From: Conchocele bisecta
Taxonomy: Eukaryota; Mollusca; Bivalvia; Lucinida; Thyasiridae
Direction of reading: 5' to 3'
Assembly: GCA_029237695.1 (NCBI GenBank)
Contig: CM055275.1
Coordinates: 4,590,160 to 4,654,159 of the forward strand
Length of the DNA stretch: 64,000 nt
The position numbers and the translations under genes are program-made. Shown here piece by piece: positions 42,990-52,534 of this stretch. Within the stretch, counting starts at the first letter, position 1, and every line of letters begins with the position of its first letter. Under the pieces are notes generated by a model that saw only the letters and a program-made list of their open reading frames with translations, ran no database searches and was not told the origin of the DNA.

Positions 42990-44440
42990 GACCTTGACCC
43001 TGGGCATAGTGTGATAATCCATGCATCGGTGTAGAAGATATAGAGCGGAAGGGAATTTCAATAGGTTTGACCTGTGACCTTCAACTATGACCTTGACCTT
43101 GGACGTAGGTGCGTGGTTATTGATCGAGACACACCTTCTCATCCTGAGAAACATTTGTGCCAAGGCATTTGATAATCCATGCATCGGTGTAGAAGATATA
43201 GAGCGGAAGGGAATTTCAATAGGTTTGACCTTTGACCTTCAACTGTGACCTTGACCTTGGACGTAGGTGCGTGGTTATTGATTGCGACACACCTTCTCAT
43301 CATGAGAAACATTTGTGCCAAGCCATTTGATAATCCATGCATCGGTGTAGAAGATATAGAGCGGACGGGAATTTCAATAGGTTTGACCTTTGACTGTGAC
43401 CTTGGACGTAGGTGCGTGGTTAGCAATTTGATAATCCATGCATCAGTGTAGAAGATATAGAGCGGAAGGGAATTTCAATAGGTTTGACATTTGACCTTCA
43501 ACTGTGACCTTGGACGTAGGTGCGTGGTTAGCAATTTGATAATCCATGCATCGGTGTAGAAGATATAGAGCGGAAGGGAATTTCAATAGGTTTGACCTTT
43601 GACCTTCAACTGTGACCTTGGACGTAGGTGCGTGGTTAGCAATTTGATAATCCATGCATCAGTGTAGAAGATATAGAGCGGAAGGGAATTTCAATAGGTT
43701 TGACCTTTGACCTTCAACTGTGACCTTGACCTTGGATGTAGGTGCGTGGTTATTGATCGCGACACACCTTCTCATCATGAGAAACATTTGTGCCAAGCCA
43801 TTTGATAATCCATGCATCGGTGTAGAAGACATAGAGAGGAAGGGAATTTCAATAGGTTTGACCTTTGACCTTCAACAGTGACCTTGACCTTGGACATAAA
43901 TGCGTGGTTATTGATCGCGACACACCTTCTCATCGTGAGAACATTTGTGCCAAGCCATTTGGGAATTTCAATATTTTTGACCTTTGACCTTCAACTGTGA
44001 CCTTGACCTTGGATGTAGGTGCGTGGTTATTGATCGCGATACACCTTCTCATCCTGAGAAACATTTGTGCCAAGGCATTTGATAATCCATGCATCGGTGT
44101 AGAAGATATAGAGCGGAAGGGAATTTCAATAGGTTTGACCTTCAACTGTGACCTTGACCTTGGACGTAGGTGCGTGGTTATTGATTGCGACACACCTTCT
44201 CATCATGAGAAACATTTGTGCCAAGCCATTTGATAATCCATGCATCGGTGTAGAAGATATAGAGCGGAAGGGAATTTCAATAGGTTTGACCTTTGACCTT
44301 CAACTGTGACCTTGGACGTAGGTGCGTGGTTAGCAATTTGATAATCCATGCATCGGTGTAGAAGATATAGAGCGGAAGGGAATTTCAATAGGTTTGACCT
44401 TTGACCTTCAACAGTGACCTTGACCTTGGACGTAGGTGCG
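42990..44440 (+). repeat. Second satellite of element E, 95-160 bp units
   Basis: Unit blocks GATAATCCATGCATCGGTGT, AGAAGATATAGAGCGGAAGG, GAATTTCAATAGGTTTGACC, TTCAACTGTGACCTTGACCT and GGACGTAGGTGCGTGGTTA. Long units add TTGATCGCGACACACCTTCT plus CATGAGAAACATTTGTGCC; short units lack it. About 11 units. Overlapping open frames on both strands are by-products. Confidence 0.92.
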
Positions 44441-44449
44441 TGGTTTTCC

Positions 44450-46360
44450 AAGTATGGTTGCTGTAGGCCCAGGAGTATTCCATATACAAGCTTGAGTAAA
44501 AAACGTAACCAAGGGGAGATAACTAAGTAATCTAAGGATAAAAGTAGGTCAAGGTCAAATATAGGTCAGGGATTATTGATGTACATCACTAGGAGATAAA
44601 GTTGTCCAAGTATGGTTGATGTAGGCCCAGAAGTATTCCATATACAAGCTTGACTATAAACATTAACCAAGTAATTGAAGGTTAAATGTAGGTGAAGGTA
44701 AAATAAAGGTCAGGGGTTATTGATGTACATCCCTATGATAAAAAGTTATCCAAGTATGGTGTCTGTATGCACAATAGTATTCCATCTACAAGCTTGACTA
44801 AAAACCTTAACCAAGGTTGAGTAAAAACCTTAACCAAGGGGAATTAAGTAAGTAATTTAAGGTTAAATGTAGGTCAAGGTCAAATATAGGTCAGGGGTTG
44901 TTGATGTACATCACTAGGAGATGAAGTTGTCCAAGTATGGTTGGTGTAGGGCCATGAGTATTCCATCTACAAGCTTGACTAAAAACCTTAACCAAAGAGA
45001 ATTAAGTAAGTAATTCAAGAGGAAATGTAGGTCAAGGTCAAATATAGATCAGGGGTTATTGATGTACATCACTATGAGAAAAGGTTGTCCAAGTATGGTG
45101 TCTGTATGCACAATAGTATTCCATGTACAAGCTTGAGTAAAAAGCTTAACCAAGGTCGAGTAAAAAACCTTAACCAAGGGGAATTAAGTAAGTAATTCAA
45201 GGTTAAATGTAGGTCAAGGTCAAATATAGGTCAGGGGTTGTTGATGTACATCACTAGGAGATAAGTTGTCCAAGTATGGTTGGTGTAGGGCCATGAGTAT
45301 TCCATCTACAAGCTTGACTAAAAACCTTAACCAAAGAGAATTAAGTAAGTAATTCAAGAGGAAATGTAGGTCAAGGTCAAATATAGATCAGGGGTTATTG
45401 ATGTACATCACTATGAGAAAAGGTTGTCCAATTATGGTGTCTGTATGCACAATAGTATTCCATGTACAAGCTTGAGTAAAAAGCTTAACCAAGGTCGAGT
45501 AAAAACCTTAACCAAGGGGAATTAAGTAAGGAATTCAAGGTTAAATGTAGGTCAAGGTCAAATATAGGTCAGGGGTTGTTCATGTACATCACAGGAGATG
45601 AAGTTGTCCAAGTATGGTTGGTGTAGGACCAGGAGTATTCCATCTACAAGCTTGACTAAAAAGGTTAACCAAGGGGAATTAAGTAATTCAAGAGGAAATG
45701 TAGGTCAAGGTCAAATATAGATCAGGGGTTGTTGATGTGCATCACTAGGAGATGAAGTTGTGCAAGTATGGTGGGTGTAGGGCCAGTAGTATTCCATATA
45801 GAAGGTTGACTAAAAACCTTAACCAAAAGGAATTAAGTAAGTAATTGAAGAGGAAATGTAGGTCAAGGTCAAATATAGATCAGGGGTTATTGATGTACAT
45901 ACCTATGAGAAAAGGTTGTCGAAGTATGGTGTCTGGATGCACAATAGTATTCAATGTACAAGCTTGAAAAAAAACCTTAATCAAGGTTGACTAAAAACCT
46001 TAACCAAGGGGAATTAAGCAAGTAATTCAAGAGGAAACGTAAGTCAAGGTCAAATATAGATCAGTGGTTATTGATGTGCATCACTAGGAGATGAAGTTGT
46101 CCAAGTATGGTGGGTGTAGGGCCAGTAGTATTGCATATACAAACTTGACTAAAAACCTTAACCTTAACCAAGGTTGACTAAAAACCTTAACCAAGGGGAA
46201 TTAACCAAGTAATTCAAGGGGAAATGTAGGTCAAGGTCAAATATAGATCAGGGGTTATTGATGTACATCACTAGGAGATGAAGTTGTGCAAGTATGGTGG
46301 GTGTAGGGCCAGTAGTATTCCATATACAAGCTTGACTAAAAACCTTAACCAAGGCGTGAC
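44450..46360 (+). repeat. First satellite of element E, copy 2
   Basis: Reverse complement of the array at 6250-8245 (CCAAGTATGGTTG, GAGTATTCCATATACAAGC, CCTTAACCAAGGGGAATTAA, TAGGTCAAGGTCAAATATAG). It shows the same long-short alternation and a duplicated block (about 44880-45190 and 45190-45500). Confidence 0.92.
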
Positions 46361-47515
46361 GGTGACGCCGACGCCGACGCCGGGGTGACAACATAAGCTC
46401 TACTTATTCTTCGAATAGTCGAGCTAAAAAAGTAACATGTTGGATAGTGATATGTGGTGGGCACCCCTTGATTACGAAGCTGTGAAACTTTGGTGGTCCT
46501 AGGTGGTACAGTAACAAAGAAATGGACTCAAACACGAAAACTTAACATTGTAAACGCGAAAACTTAACATTGAAAATGGCTAAGTCGACTGCGTGGAAAA
46601 AATGGGTCAAGTTAAAAAAAAAAGTGACATGTTGGATAGTAATATGTGGTGGGCACCCCTTGATTATGAAGCTGTGAAAGTTTGGTGGTCCTAGGTGGTA
46701 CAGTAATAAAGAAATGGACTCAAACACGAAAACTTAACATTGTAAATTCGAAAACTTAACATTGATTGTGGACGCCGCCTGCCGCCCGCCCGCCGCCCGC
46801 CCGCCCGCCCGGCTTTCGCCAATCCAATAGCCTGGATTTTTTTTCAAAAAACCTGGCTAAAAAAGTAACATGTTGGATAGTAATATGTGGTGGGCACCCC
46901 TTGATTGTGAAGCTGTGAAAGTTTGGTGGTCCTAGGTGGTACAGTAACAAAGAAATGGACTCAAACTTAACATTGTAAATGCGAAAACTTAACATTAAAC
47001 TGCGCGGAAAAAATGGGTCAAGTTAAAAAAAAAAGTAACATGTTGGATAGTAATATGTGGTGGGCACCCCTTGATTATGAAGCTGTGAAAGTTTGGTGGT
47101 CCTAGGTCCGGGTACAGTAACAAAGAAATGGACTCGAACACGAAAACTTAACATTGTAAACGCGAAAACTTAACATTGAAAATGGCCAAGTCGACTGCGC
47201 GGAAAAAATGGTCAAGTTAAAAAAAAAAGTAACATGTTGGATAGTAATATGTGATGGGCACCCCTTGATTATGAAGCTGTGAAAGTTTGGTGGTCCTAGG
47301 TGGTACAGTAACAAAGAAATGGACTAAAACATGAAAACTTAACATTGATTGTGGACGCCGCCCGCCCGCCGCCCGGCTTTCGCCAATCCAATAGCCTGGA
47401 TTTTTTTTCAATAAACCTGGCTAAAAATTAATAAATTTATCAAAAAATTTCTCCCTCAAAGTATACTTTGCTAGAAAAGTATACTTTGCAATGTTGGTGA
47501 AATAGGCTACAGATT

Positions 47516-47673
47516 ATTGTAATCGGCTACTGGTCACCTGCGGCTAATGTATTGGGATATAAACGCAATACGTTGAATGGGCATTATTATTTATTTATAG
47601 AATGTGTAAATATTGATTACAGTACATACATGAGACAGTGCATACAACAGCACATAAGGGAGAAACTGTAACT
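47516..47673. other. Short unassigned stretch
   Basis: No recognisable features. Confidence 0.3.
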
Positions 47674-47885
47674 CTGGGGCCGTTTCACTAAACTTTGTAC
47701 GACTAAAAAGTTTGTAAATGCAAAATTATCTGTAAATTTCACATTTACAATAATTTCTTGTAAATATTTTTGCATATGCAGCCTATGCTCAATAAATGTA
47801 AATCCAATAATTGAAATTTCCAGACGATTCAAAGTTTCACTTACGAACATTTTTGTCGTACGAAATTTAGTGAAATGGGCCCCAG
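47674..47885. mobile_element. Family G palindromic MITE copy 3
   Basis: CTGGGGCCGTTTCACTAAAC and GAAATTTAGTGAAATGGGCC with GTACGACTAAA / TTTGTCGTAC. Confidence 0.82.
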
Positions 47886-47949
47886 GTACATACGGTACGG
47901 GAGTCACAGAGTTACATGCTGCAACTACTCGATATCACAAGACAATATG

Positions 47950-48125
47950 CTGGTGATCTGTCTATCATTATTTATCAGGTTAACATTTTATGCTAACCGA
48001 TAGCCGAATATTGTAAAATAGCAATTACACGGATGTAAATCGGCAATGTCGTGACGCCGTTTGACCAATAAAATGTCACTTTTCAATTAGTTGAAACCCA
48101 GATATTTGTATCAGGTCAATGCCTG
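47950..48125. mobile_element. Family J element, partial copy
   Basis: TTATCAGGTTAACATTTTAT, GTGACGCCGTTTGACCAATA and TTTGTATCAGGTCAATGCC match the unique arm of family J. The hairpin part is missing. Confidence 0.6.
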
Positions 48126-48139
48126 ATACGTCATAATGT

Positions 48140-48520
48140 TAATAGTAAGGCCAAAAAAAAAAAATTGTTTCCGCTAACACATGGAAAAAAAATAGGGTAG
48201 GTAGACGAAACATTTTTTTTTCTCGAATTTTTTTTCCTTTCACGACACACTTTTTGTACTGGATATGTTAACCCACTATGGGTTAGTGAAAATATACTGT
48301 TTTTATCAAAACAATTACCGATATGACGAAAAAAAGTGTAGGGTCGGCGGGAAAAAATAGTTTCGGTCGGGTTTATAGTGGAAACAAACAATTTTATTTT
48401 TACGCCTAAGTTGGTACTTTTTTTTTTTTCCCGATTGTCATAGGTAGCAAATTTTGTATTGGTGGCCACCAATACAAAATTTGCTACCTATGACAATCCG
48501 AAAAAAAAAAGTTTCTTTGA
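48140..48520. repeat. A/T-run-rich foldback with perfect 66-bp hairpin
   Basis: GATTGTCATAGGTAGCAAAT, TTTGTATTGGTGG and the exact inverse at 48434-48499, flanked by T-run and A-run. The upstream part has several AAAAAAA/TTTTTTT tracts with GGTAGGTAGACG and GGGTCGGCGGG blocks that look like partners of a larger foldback. Confidence 0.7.
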
Positions 48521-48557
48521 TTGTGAACGTCAGACGGAACTATACACTTGGGTGTAC

Positions 48558-48894
48558 CAGAGCTCCAGATAAGCTGTGTATTGGCGTATTTTACGCACTT
48601 ATTTTAGCAGAATATACATTGATTATCAAAAGTGGGAGTACAAAATACAGCAATGTGAAAATATGCATTAATTTTCAAATTGAGTAGTGAAAATACGGTA
48701 ATAAAGTTGAAAATTCACTTATTTCAGCTGCAAAAGCCAAATAAGTGAATTTTTACATTTGTTTTATTTTTTATCATTTGTTCCATATTTAATAAGGAAG
48801 CAAATCAATAATACACTTGTAAAAGTAAAATACGCATTGAATTTGAAATTTGGGGGTGTAATTCTCTTTAGATACAAAACTTATCTGGAGCAAT
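48558..48894. mobile_element. MITE family A copy 5, inserted into the end of zinc-finger gene 3
   Basis: Ends CAGAGCTCCAGATAAG and CTTATCTGGAGCAAT, flanked by GGTGTAC at 48551-48557 and 48895-48901. The right TIR supplies the last codons and stop of the minus-strand zinc-finger frame. Confidence 0.88.
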
Positions 48895-49975
48895 GGTGTA
48901 CACGCGCGAGATGGTTAGTTAAATACCTCATTTGCGTAAAAGTCTTGTAACATTGATCGCAACTATGTAAATGATCACCAGTGTGGGTTCTCATGTGACC
49001 AGAAAGCCCGCTTTTACTAGAAAATGTCTTAGTGCACAAATTACAACTATGGCGTTCCTTGTTATGGCAGCTGGAAATGTGATTCACCATAGTGACCTTC
49101 TGGGAAAATGTCTTTTCACAAAACTCACAACTAACCCTGCCTTCCCCTGTATGTATTTTTATGTGGCGTCGGAGCTGGGAACTGTTAAAAAAGCGCTTCT
49201 CACACACACTACATACGTAAGGCCGATCACCGCTGTGTGTCCTTGTGTGGATCGTCAACAATCCCTTCGCTGTAAATGATTTATCACACAGACTGCATTT
49301 ATGTGGACGATCCCCTGTGTGTTTTCGTAAATGTTCTTTAAGACCGCTCGGTCTGATAAACGTCTTATCACACAAACCACATGTTAACAACTGTCTATCT
49401 GTATGTATGTTGGCGTGTAAGTTAAGGTTGAACTTCCGTCGAAATGCCTGATTACACACACCACACTTGAATAACTTTTCATTATTAGAGTGAACATTCA
49501 TATGAAACTGGAGACTGGTTTTGCTCGCCAGTACCTTACCACATACCGGACAGTTTACGGGTTTCGACCTCTGCCTCTTTACATCAGAGTGAACTGCCTT
49601 ATGACTACGAAATCCATTGCCCGATGCAAACGATTTACCACATTCTTCACATGAATATGGACGTTCCCCAGTGTGGGTGCGCCGATGATCCGCATGCGAC
49701 CGTTTAAATGCAAAAGCCTTTTCACAGAAATCACACTGATAGGGTTTCTCCCCGGTGTGGACTTTCATGTGGCCGGTAAGGTCGGTCACTGTCTTGTCAC
49801 AAACCGTACACTGGTACTCGTATCTACGTTTTTTCCCAGTATCGTAACGTCTATGTGCGCCTAGAAGGGTCTTAATTGCGAACGTTTTCTCGCCTCCGTC
49901 ACATGGGAATGCCATTCTTGTCGTAGTTACAGGTCGTGGCGTGAATTGAGTCGGTGTAATGACGTCAGTTTCCAT
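48881..49975 (-). CDS. C2H2 zinc-finger protein, paralogue 3, with MITE-derived C-terminus
   Basis: 364 codons from ATG at 49975 (METDVITPTQ), directly after a TATTTTCAG acceptor-like site. There are 12 finger positions. Finger 1 is degenerate (second Cys to Gly, final His to Asp). Finger 2 is the short C-X2-C-X9-H-X3-H type. Fingers 7-10 are nearly identical to paralogue 2, while finger 5 resembles paralogue 1. The frame ends RVHHCSR and stop, with the last codons and stop read from the TIR of a MITE. Across the MITE, the next bases would give RVHPSV and TAG, matching the endings of the other paralogues. All fingers are retained, so DNA binding is probably unaffected. Family role: nuclear DNA-binding protein; target unknown. 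Confidence 0.9.
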   Translation of the reverse strand: METDVITPTQFTPRPVTTTRMAFPCDGGEKTFAIKTLLGAHRRYDTGKKRRYEYQCTVCDKTVTDLTGHMKVHTGEKPYQCDFCEKAFAFKRSHADHRRTHTGERPYSCEECGKSFASGNGFRSHKAVHSDVKRQRSKPVNCPVCGKVLASKTSLQFHMNVHSNNEKLFKCGVCNQAFRRKFNLNLHANIHTDRQLLTCGLCDKTFIRPSGLKEHLRKHTGDRPHKCSLCDKSFTAKGLLTIHTRTHSGDRPYVCSVCEKRFFNSSQLRRHIKIHTGEGRVSCEFCEKTFSQKVTMVNHISSCHNKERHSCNLCTKTFSSKSGLSGHMRTHTGDHLHSCDQCYKTFTQMRYLTNHLARVHHCSR

Positions 49976-49990
49976 CTGAAAATATGAAGA
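49976..49990 (-). other. Probable splice acceptor before zinc-finger exon 3
   Basis: On the minus strand CTTCATATTTTCAG lies directly before ATGGAA. Shared with paralogues 1 and 2 (mutated in 2). Confidence 0.6.
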
Positions 49991-50030
49991 GACTATTCAA
50001 CTTGAGAGGAAGCCTATTCACGAGTGGAAT

Positions 50031-50431
50031 CAGTGCTGCAGATAAGGAATTAGTAATTGAGTATTTTCACTCCATCATTTCTGAAGCAATTGGGTATTTC
50101 AAAATTTTAATTGGGTAAAATAAAATCACACTACAGTTTACACATCAACAGACAGCAATTATTGAATAGTTTGCTTCGAAATGAAAACATGTCTTGGCAT
50201 TTCATTAGAATTGTCTCCTTGGAGATAATTCTAATGAAATACCAAGATGTGTTTTCATGGAAAATAAGAAACATATGCTATATTTGTTGTCTGTTTATTG
50301 TTGTATGCAGCATAATAAAGGTACCACAAAACAGATATTGCTTTTTGATACTCGCTACTTCTGATTTCAATTGGGTTTATGGCAATTTTAATTGGGTATT
50401 AAAGCAAATACACAGCTTATCTGGAGCGATG
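50031..50431. mobile_element. MITE family B copy 4, upstream of zinc-finger gene 3
   Basis: Ends CAGTGCTGCAGATAAGG and CTTATCTGGAGCGATG, flanked by GTGGAAT (50024-50030, 50432-50438). Interior palindrome TTCATTAGAATTGTCTCCTT / GGAGATAATTCTAATGAA. About 55 bp from the start codon on the far side of the acceptor. Confidence 0.87.
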
Positions 50432-50458
50432 GTGGAATCGTAACCCTGGCTACAGGTG

Positions 50459-50612
50459 GTACGGGAATAGATTGTAAGAGTTAATGTTCGCAACTATGTC
50501 TCTGTTAGTTGCGAACGGTAACCAGCAATTTACTCCTGTACCGTACATATAGCTGAACGGTACAGGAGTTATGGGAGTAGGTTGCAAGAGTTACTGTTCG
50601 CAACTATGTCTC
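50459..50612. mobile_element. Family L foldback
   Basis: GTAAGAGTTAATGTTCGCAA with CTATGTCTCTG, then inverted GTTAGTTGCGAACGGTAACC and CTCCTGTACCGTAC, then direct GGTTGCAAGAGTTACTGTTC. Related to the hairpins in 32800-33205. Confidence 0.65.
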
Positions 50613-50742
50613 TGGTAAAATTAACCCGACAATAACCCGTCTATATAGCGAAAATTTGGGATTCCAAAGCATAGAATTGTGAAAAACGTATGGAATGGAA
50701 TATCACTGTCGGTGAATCACGTTGTTGATATAATCATTATAG

Positions 50743-51087
50743 GAATGAATGGCCTTTTTGTGGAATTTATCGGGGTATAAACTTGGAAAAGTCGCGGGAA
50801 TACTGGACGAAGGCCGGAAGGCCTCGTCCAGTATTCCCGCGACTTTTCCAAGTTTATATCCTCGATAAATTCCACAAAAAGGCCATTCATTCCTTATAAT
50901 TCTAGCATTTGAAATAAATTCATCAAGAAAATGTGTTTATTTTCCGTTTTCTTAAGAATTATTTTAACTGCGCCTGACGGTTACGGAAAGTAGTTCGGCA
51001 TGGGAGTTTACTGGTATATAAATTTTGGACAGAGAATTGCTACGGTCCAATCAAATTGTGTAAATATTTTTGTGCTGGAATTATTGC
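50743..51087. mobile_element. Family C palindromic MITE copy 4
   Basis: Perfect hairpin at about 50743-50897 (AGGAATGAATGGCCTTTTTG, TTGGAAAAGTCGCGGGAATA, centre GACGAAGGCCGGAAGGCC). Then the long arm ATTTCTT-type GAATTATTTTAACTGCGCCT ... ending TTTTTGTGCTGGAATTAT. Confidence 0.82.
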
Positions 51088-51933
51088 AGTATATTGTGAT
51101 GCATTGAATATTCCGTGAATCGTCACACCCGTAATGGCCGTATTATGAAGAGTTACTTCCCGCAGCTATTTTAATGTCTGAAACTAATTTAATGCTCTTA
51201 TAACCAGGGGCGGTGGAAGTGGGGGATGCGGGGCGGGGGCGGCCCCCAATAATTCTGTAACAAAGCACATATTATCATCTTCAAACTTCCTGAGAATGCA
51301 GGAAATGGCGTTTCACTCTTCTTAGATTTTAAAAATATCCGGGGGAGCATTTCCCGGACCCCCTACCAACATCCAGGCCCTTTGGGTCCTCAAGACTGGT
51401 ACCTGAGGCCACAGGGCTACTAAAATAATTCCATTGTATTCAATGTTATACTACATGAATTCAAGTGGGTGGGGGATATTCAACATTGCCTGTGCCTGAG
51501 GCTGAGAATACAGCAAATGGCGTTTCACTCCTCTTACATAATTTTCCCCTCAACCCTTCTAGCAACATCGGGCCATTTGGTGTTTATTACACGTAAATTA
51601 ACGCAACGTATTCGGTTTGTACCGTAAACGTGCCACAAAGTACACCATCAATGAAGTCGCTAGGTGAATAGAAACATCGATATTACCTCACAATTCTGAC
51701 AAATTGTTCTCTCCAAAAAAAAAAGCAAATGGCGCATTTACAAATACAAGGGACATAAGACTCCAATCTACCACCAGTAAACTATTGCATGTGTATATAG
51801 TTTTACGACCCACTACCTCCCCCTACATCACTGTATATTTATATTCACTTTTAATTAGGCGCCGGCACATAATCTTCAAATTTGAGGGAGTGTCGTTATC
51901 ATCAAGAAGAAGAAGAGAAGAAGAAGAAGAATC
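51088..51933. other. Unassigned region with family K-like GC block
   Basis: ACCAGGGGCGGTGGAAGTGG at about 51206 resembles a K-type end. Two related blocks with ATGGCGTTTCACTC (about 51306 and 51518) follow. A (GAA)n tract lies at 51901-51931. No gene supported. Confidence 0.4.
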
Positions 51934-52534
51934 CGGGTCAGAACGGCCCAAAACCAAAACGGCCCAGTACCAGAACGGCCCACTGACCAGGACGGCCCGG
52001 GTCAAAAAGGCACACTTACCAGGACGTCCCGGGTCAAAAAGGCCCAGTTTTAAGTAGGACGTTATGAAATGAAAGTCGAAGGAATATATTATGTTATTGT
52101 TTTATTGTTTAATGAATATATACACATGTAAACATTAACAAATCAGACGCGGCATGCGATTTCGTACTTTAGAACATGATATTTAGAAAATTCGCCGTCA
52201 ATTTTTAAGAATAATAGTGATAGGATCATAATTTATGTCCGAATTTGACGAAACTTCCAGCGTAAAGAGTAATTAAATATAATTAATTTCTGCATTTACT
52301 CTGAAATCTTCGTCTATAAATTAAACTGATTTACAGTGAAACTTTTACATGTCGTAAGGTAAGTTATGGTATGTCGCGCCTCTTAATCAATAACAACATA
52401 TAATTAACATATAACTAACAAATTGTCATGAACGAAAATCAATAACAAATATTTAACGAATAACAAAACAAAATCATAAACAAATAAAGGTAACAATTAT
52501 CAGTCATAACAAAGTCATAATCATAAACATATAT

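Larger units (their letters stand above)
42743..46428 (+). mobile_element. Element E copy 2 (plus orientation, two satellites)
   Basis: Starts ACAAGAGCTGTAGGAGAACA and ends TTATTCTTCGAATAGTCGAGC. AGCTCGAC near the start and GTCGAGCT at the end form the subterminal inverted repeat. Inserted in an A-run of element D without visible duplication. Carries a second satellite absent from copy 1. Confidence 0.85.
41034..46863 (-). mobile_element. Element D copy 4 (inner), interrupted by E
   Basis: 3' end ACAAGAAACGAGGCAAAGCC at 41034 and 5' end AAAAAACCTGGCTAAAA at 46863. Carries extra tandem blocks with TCCGTGACCTTGACCCC and GGGGGTCGTAGGTTTGTTGC (about 41220-41840), a CCCCCCCC/GGGGGGGG palindrome (about 41883-41930) and W-like satellite units. 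Element E interrupts it at 42743-46428. Confidence 0.75.
40319..47427 (-). mobile_element. Element D copy 3 (outer), interrupted
   Basis: Minus-strand D. The 3' end ACGAGGCAAAGCCACGAAGG is at 40319 and the 5' end AACCTGGCTAAAA at 47427. Segments 40319-41033 and 46864-47427 flank an inner D copy inserted in the A-run of GGGTCAAGTTAAAA / AAAGTAACATGTTGG. Confidence 0.75.
40160..47513. mobile_element. Family I MITE copy 4, split by a 7.1-kb nest
   Basis: The left part 40160-40318 (GTAGCCTATTTTACCAATAA ... AATTCAGTATAATA) and right part 47428-47513 (AATTAATAAATTTATC ... TGGTGAAATAGGCTAC) join into a normal family I copy. Everything between is nested D and E sequence. Confidence 0.75.

Noticed and set aside
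43139..44451. Frames repeating LLKFPSALYLLHRCMDYQ
   Set aside because: Translations of the second satellite of element E.
51704..52057. 117-residue frame with a RRREEEEESGSERPKTKT stretch
   Set aside because: It translates a (GAA)n tract followed by the tandem blocks of the Mutator-like TIR.
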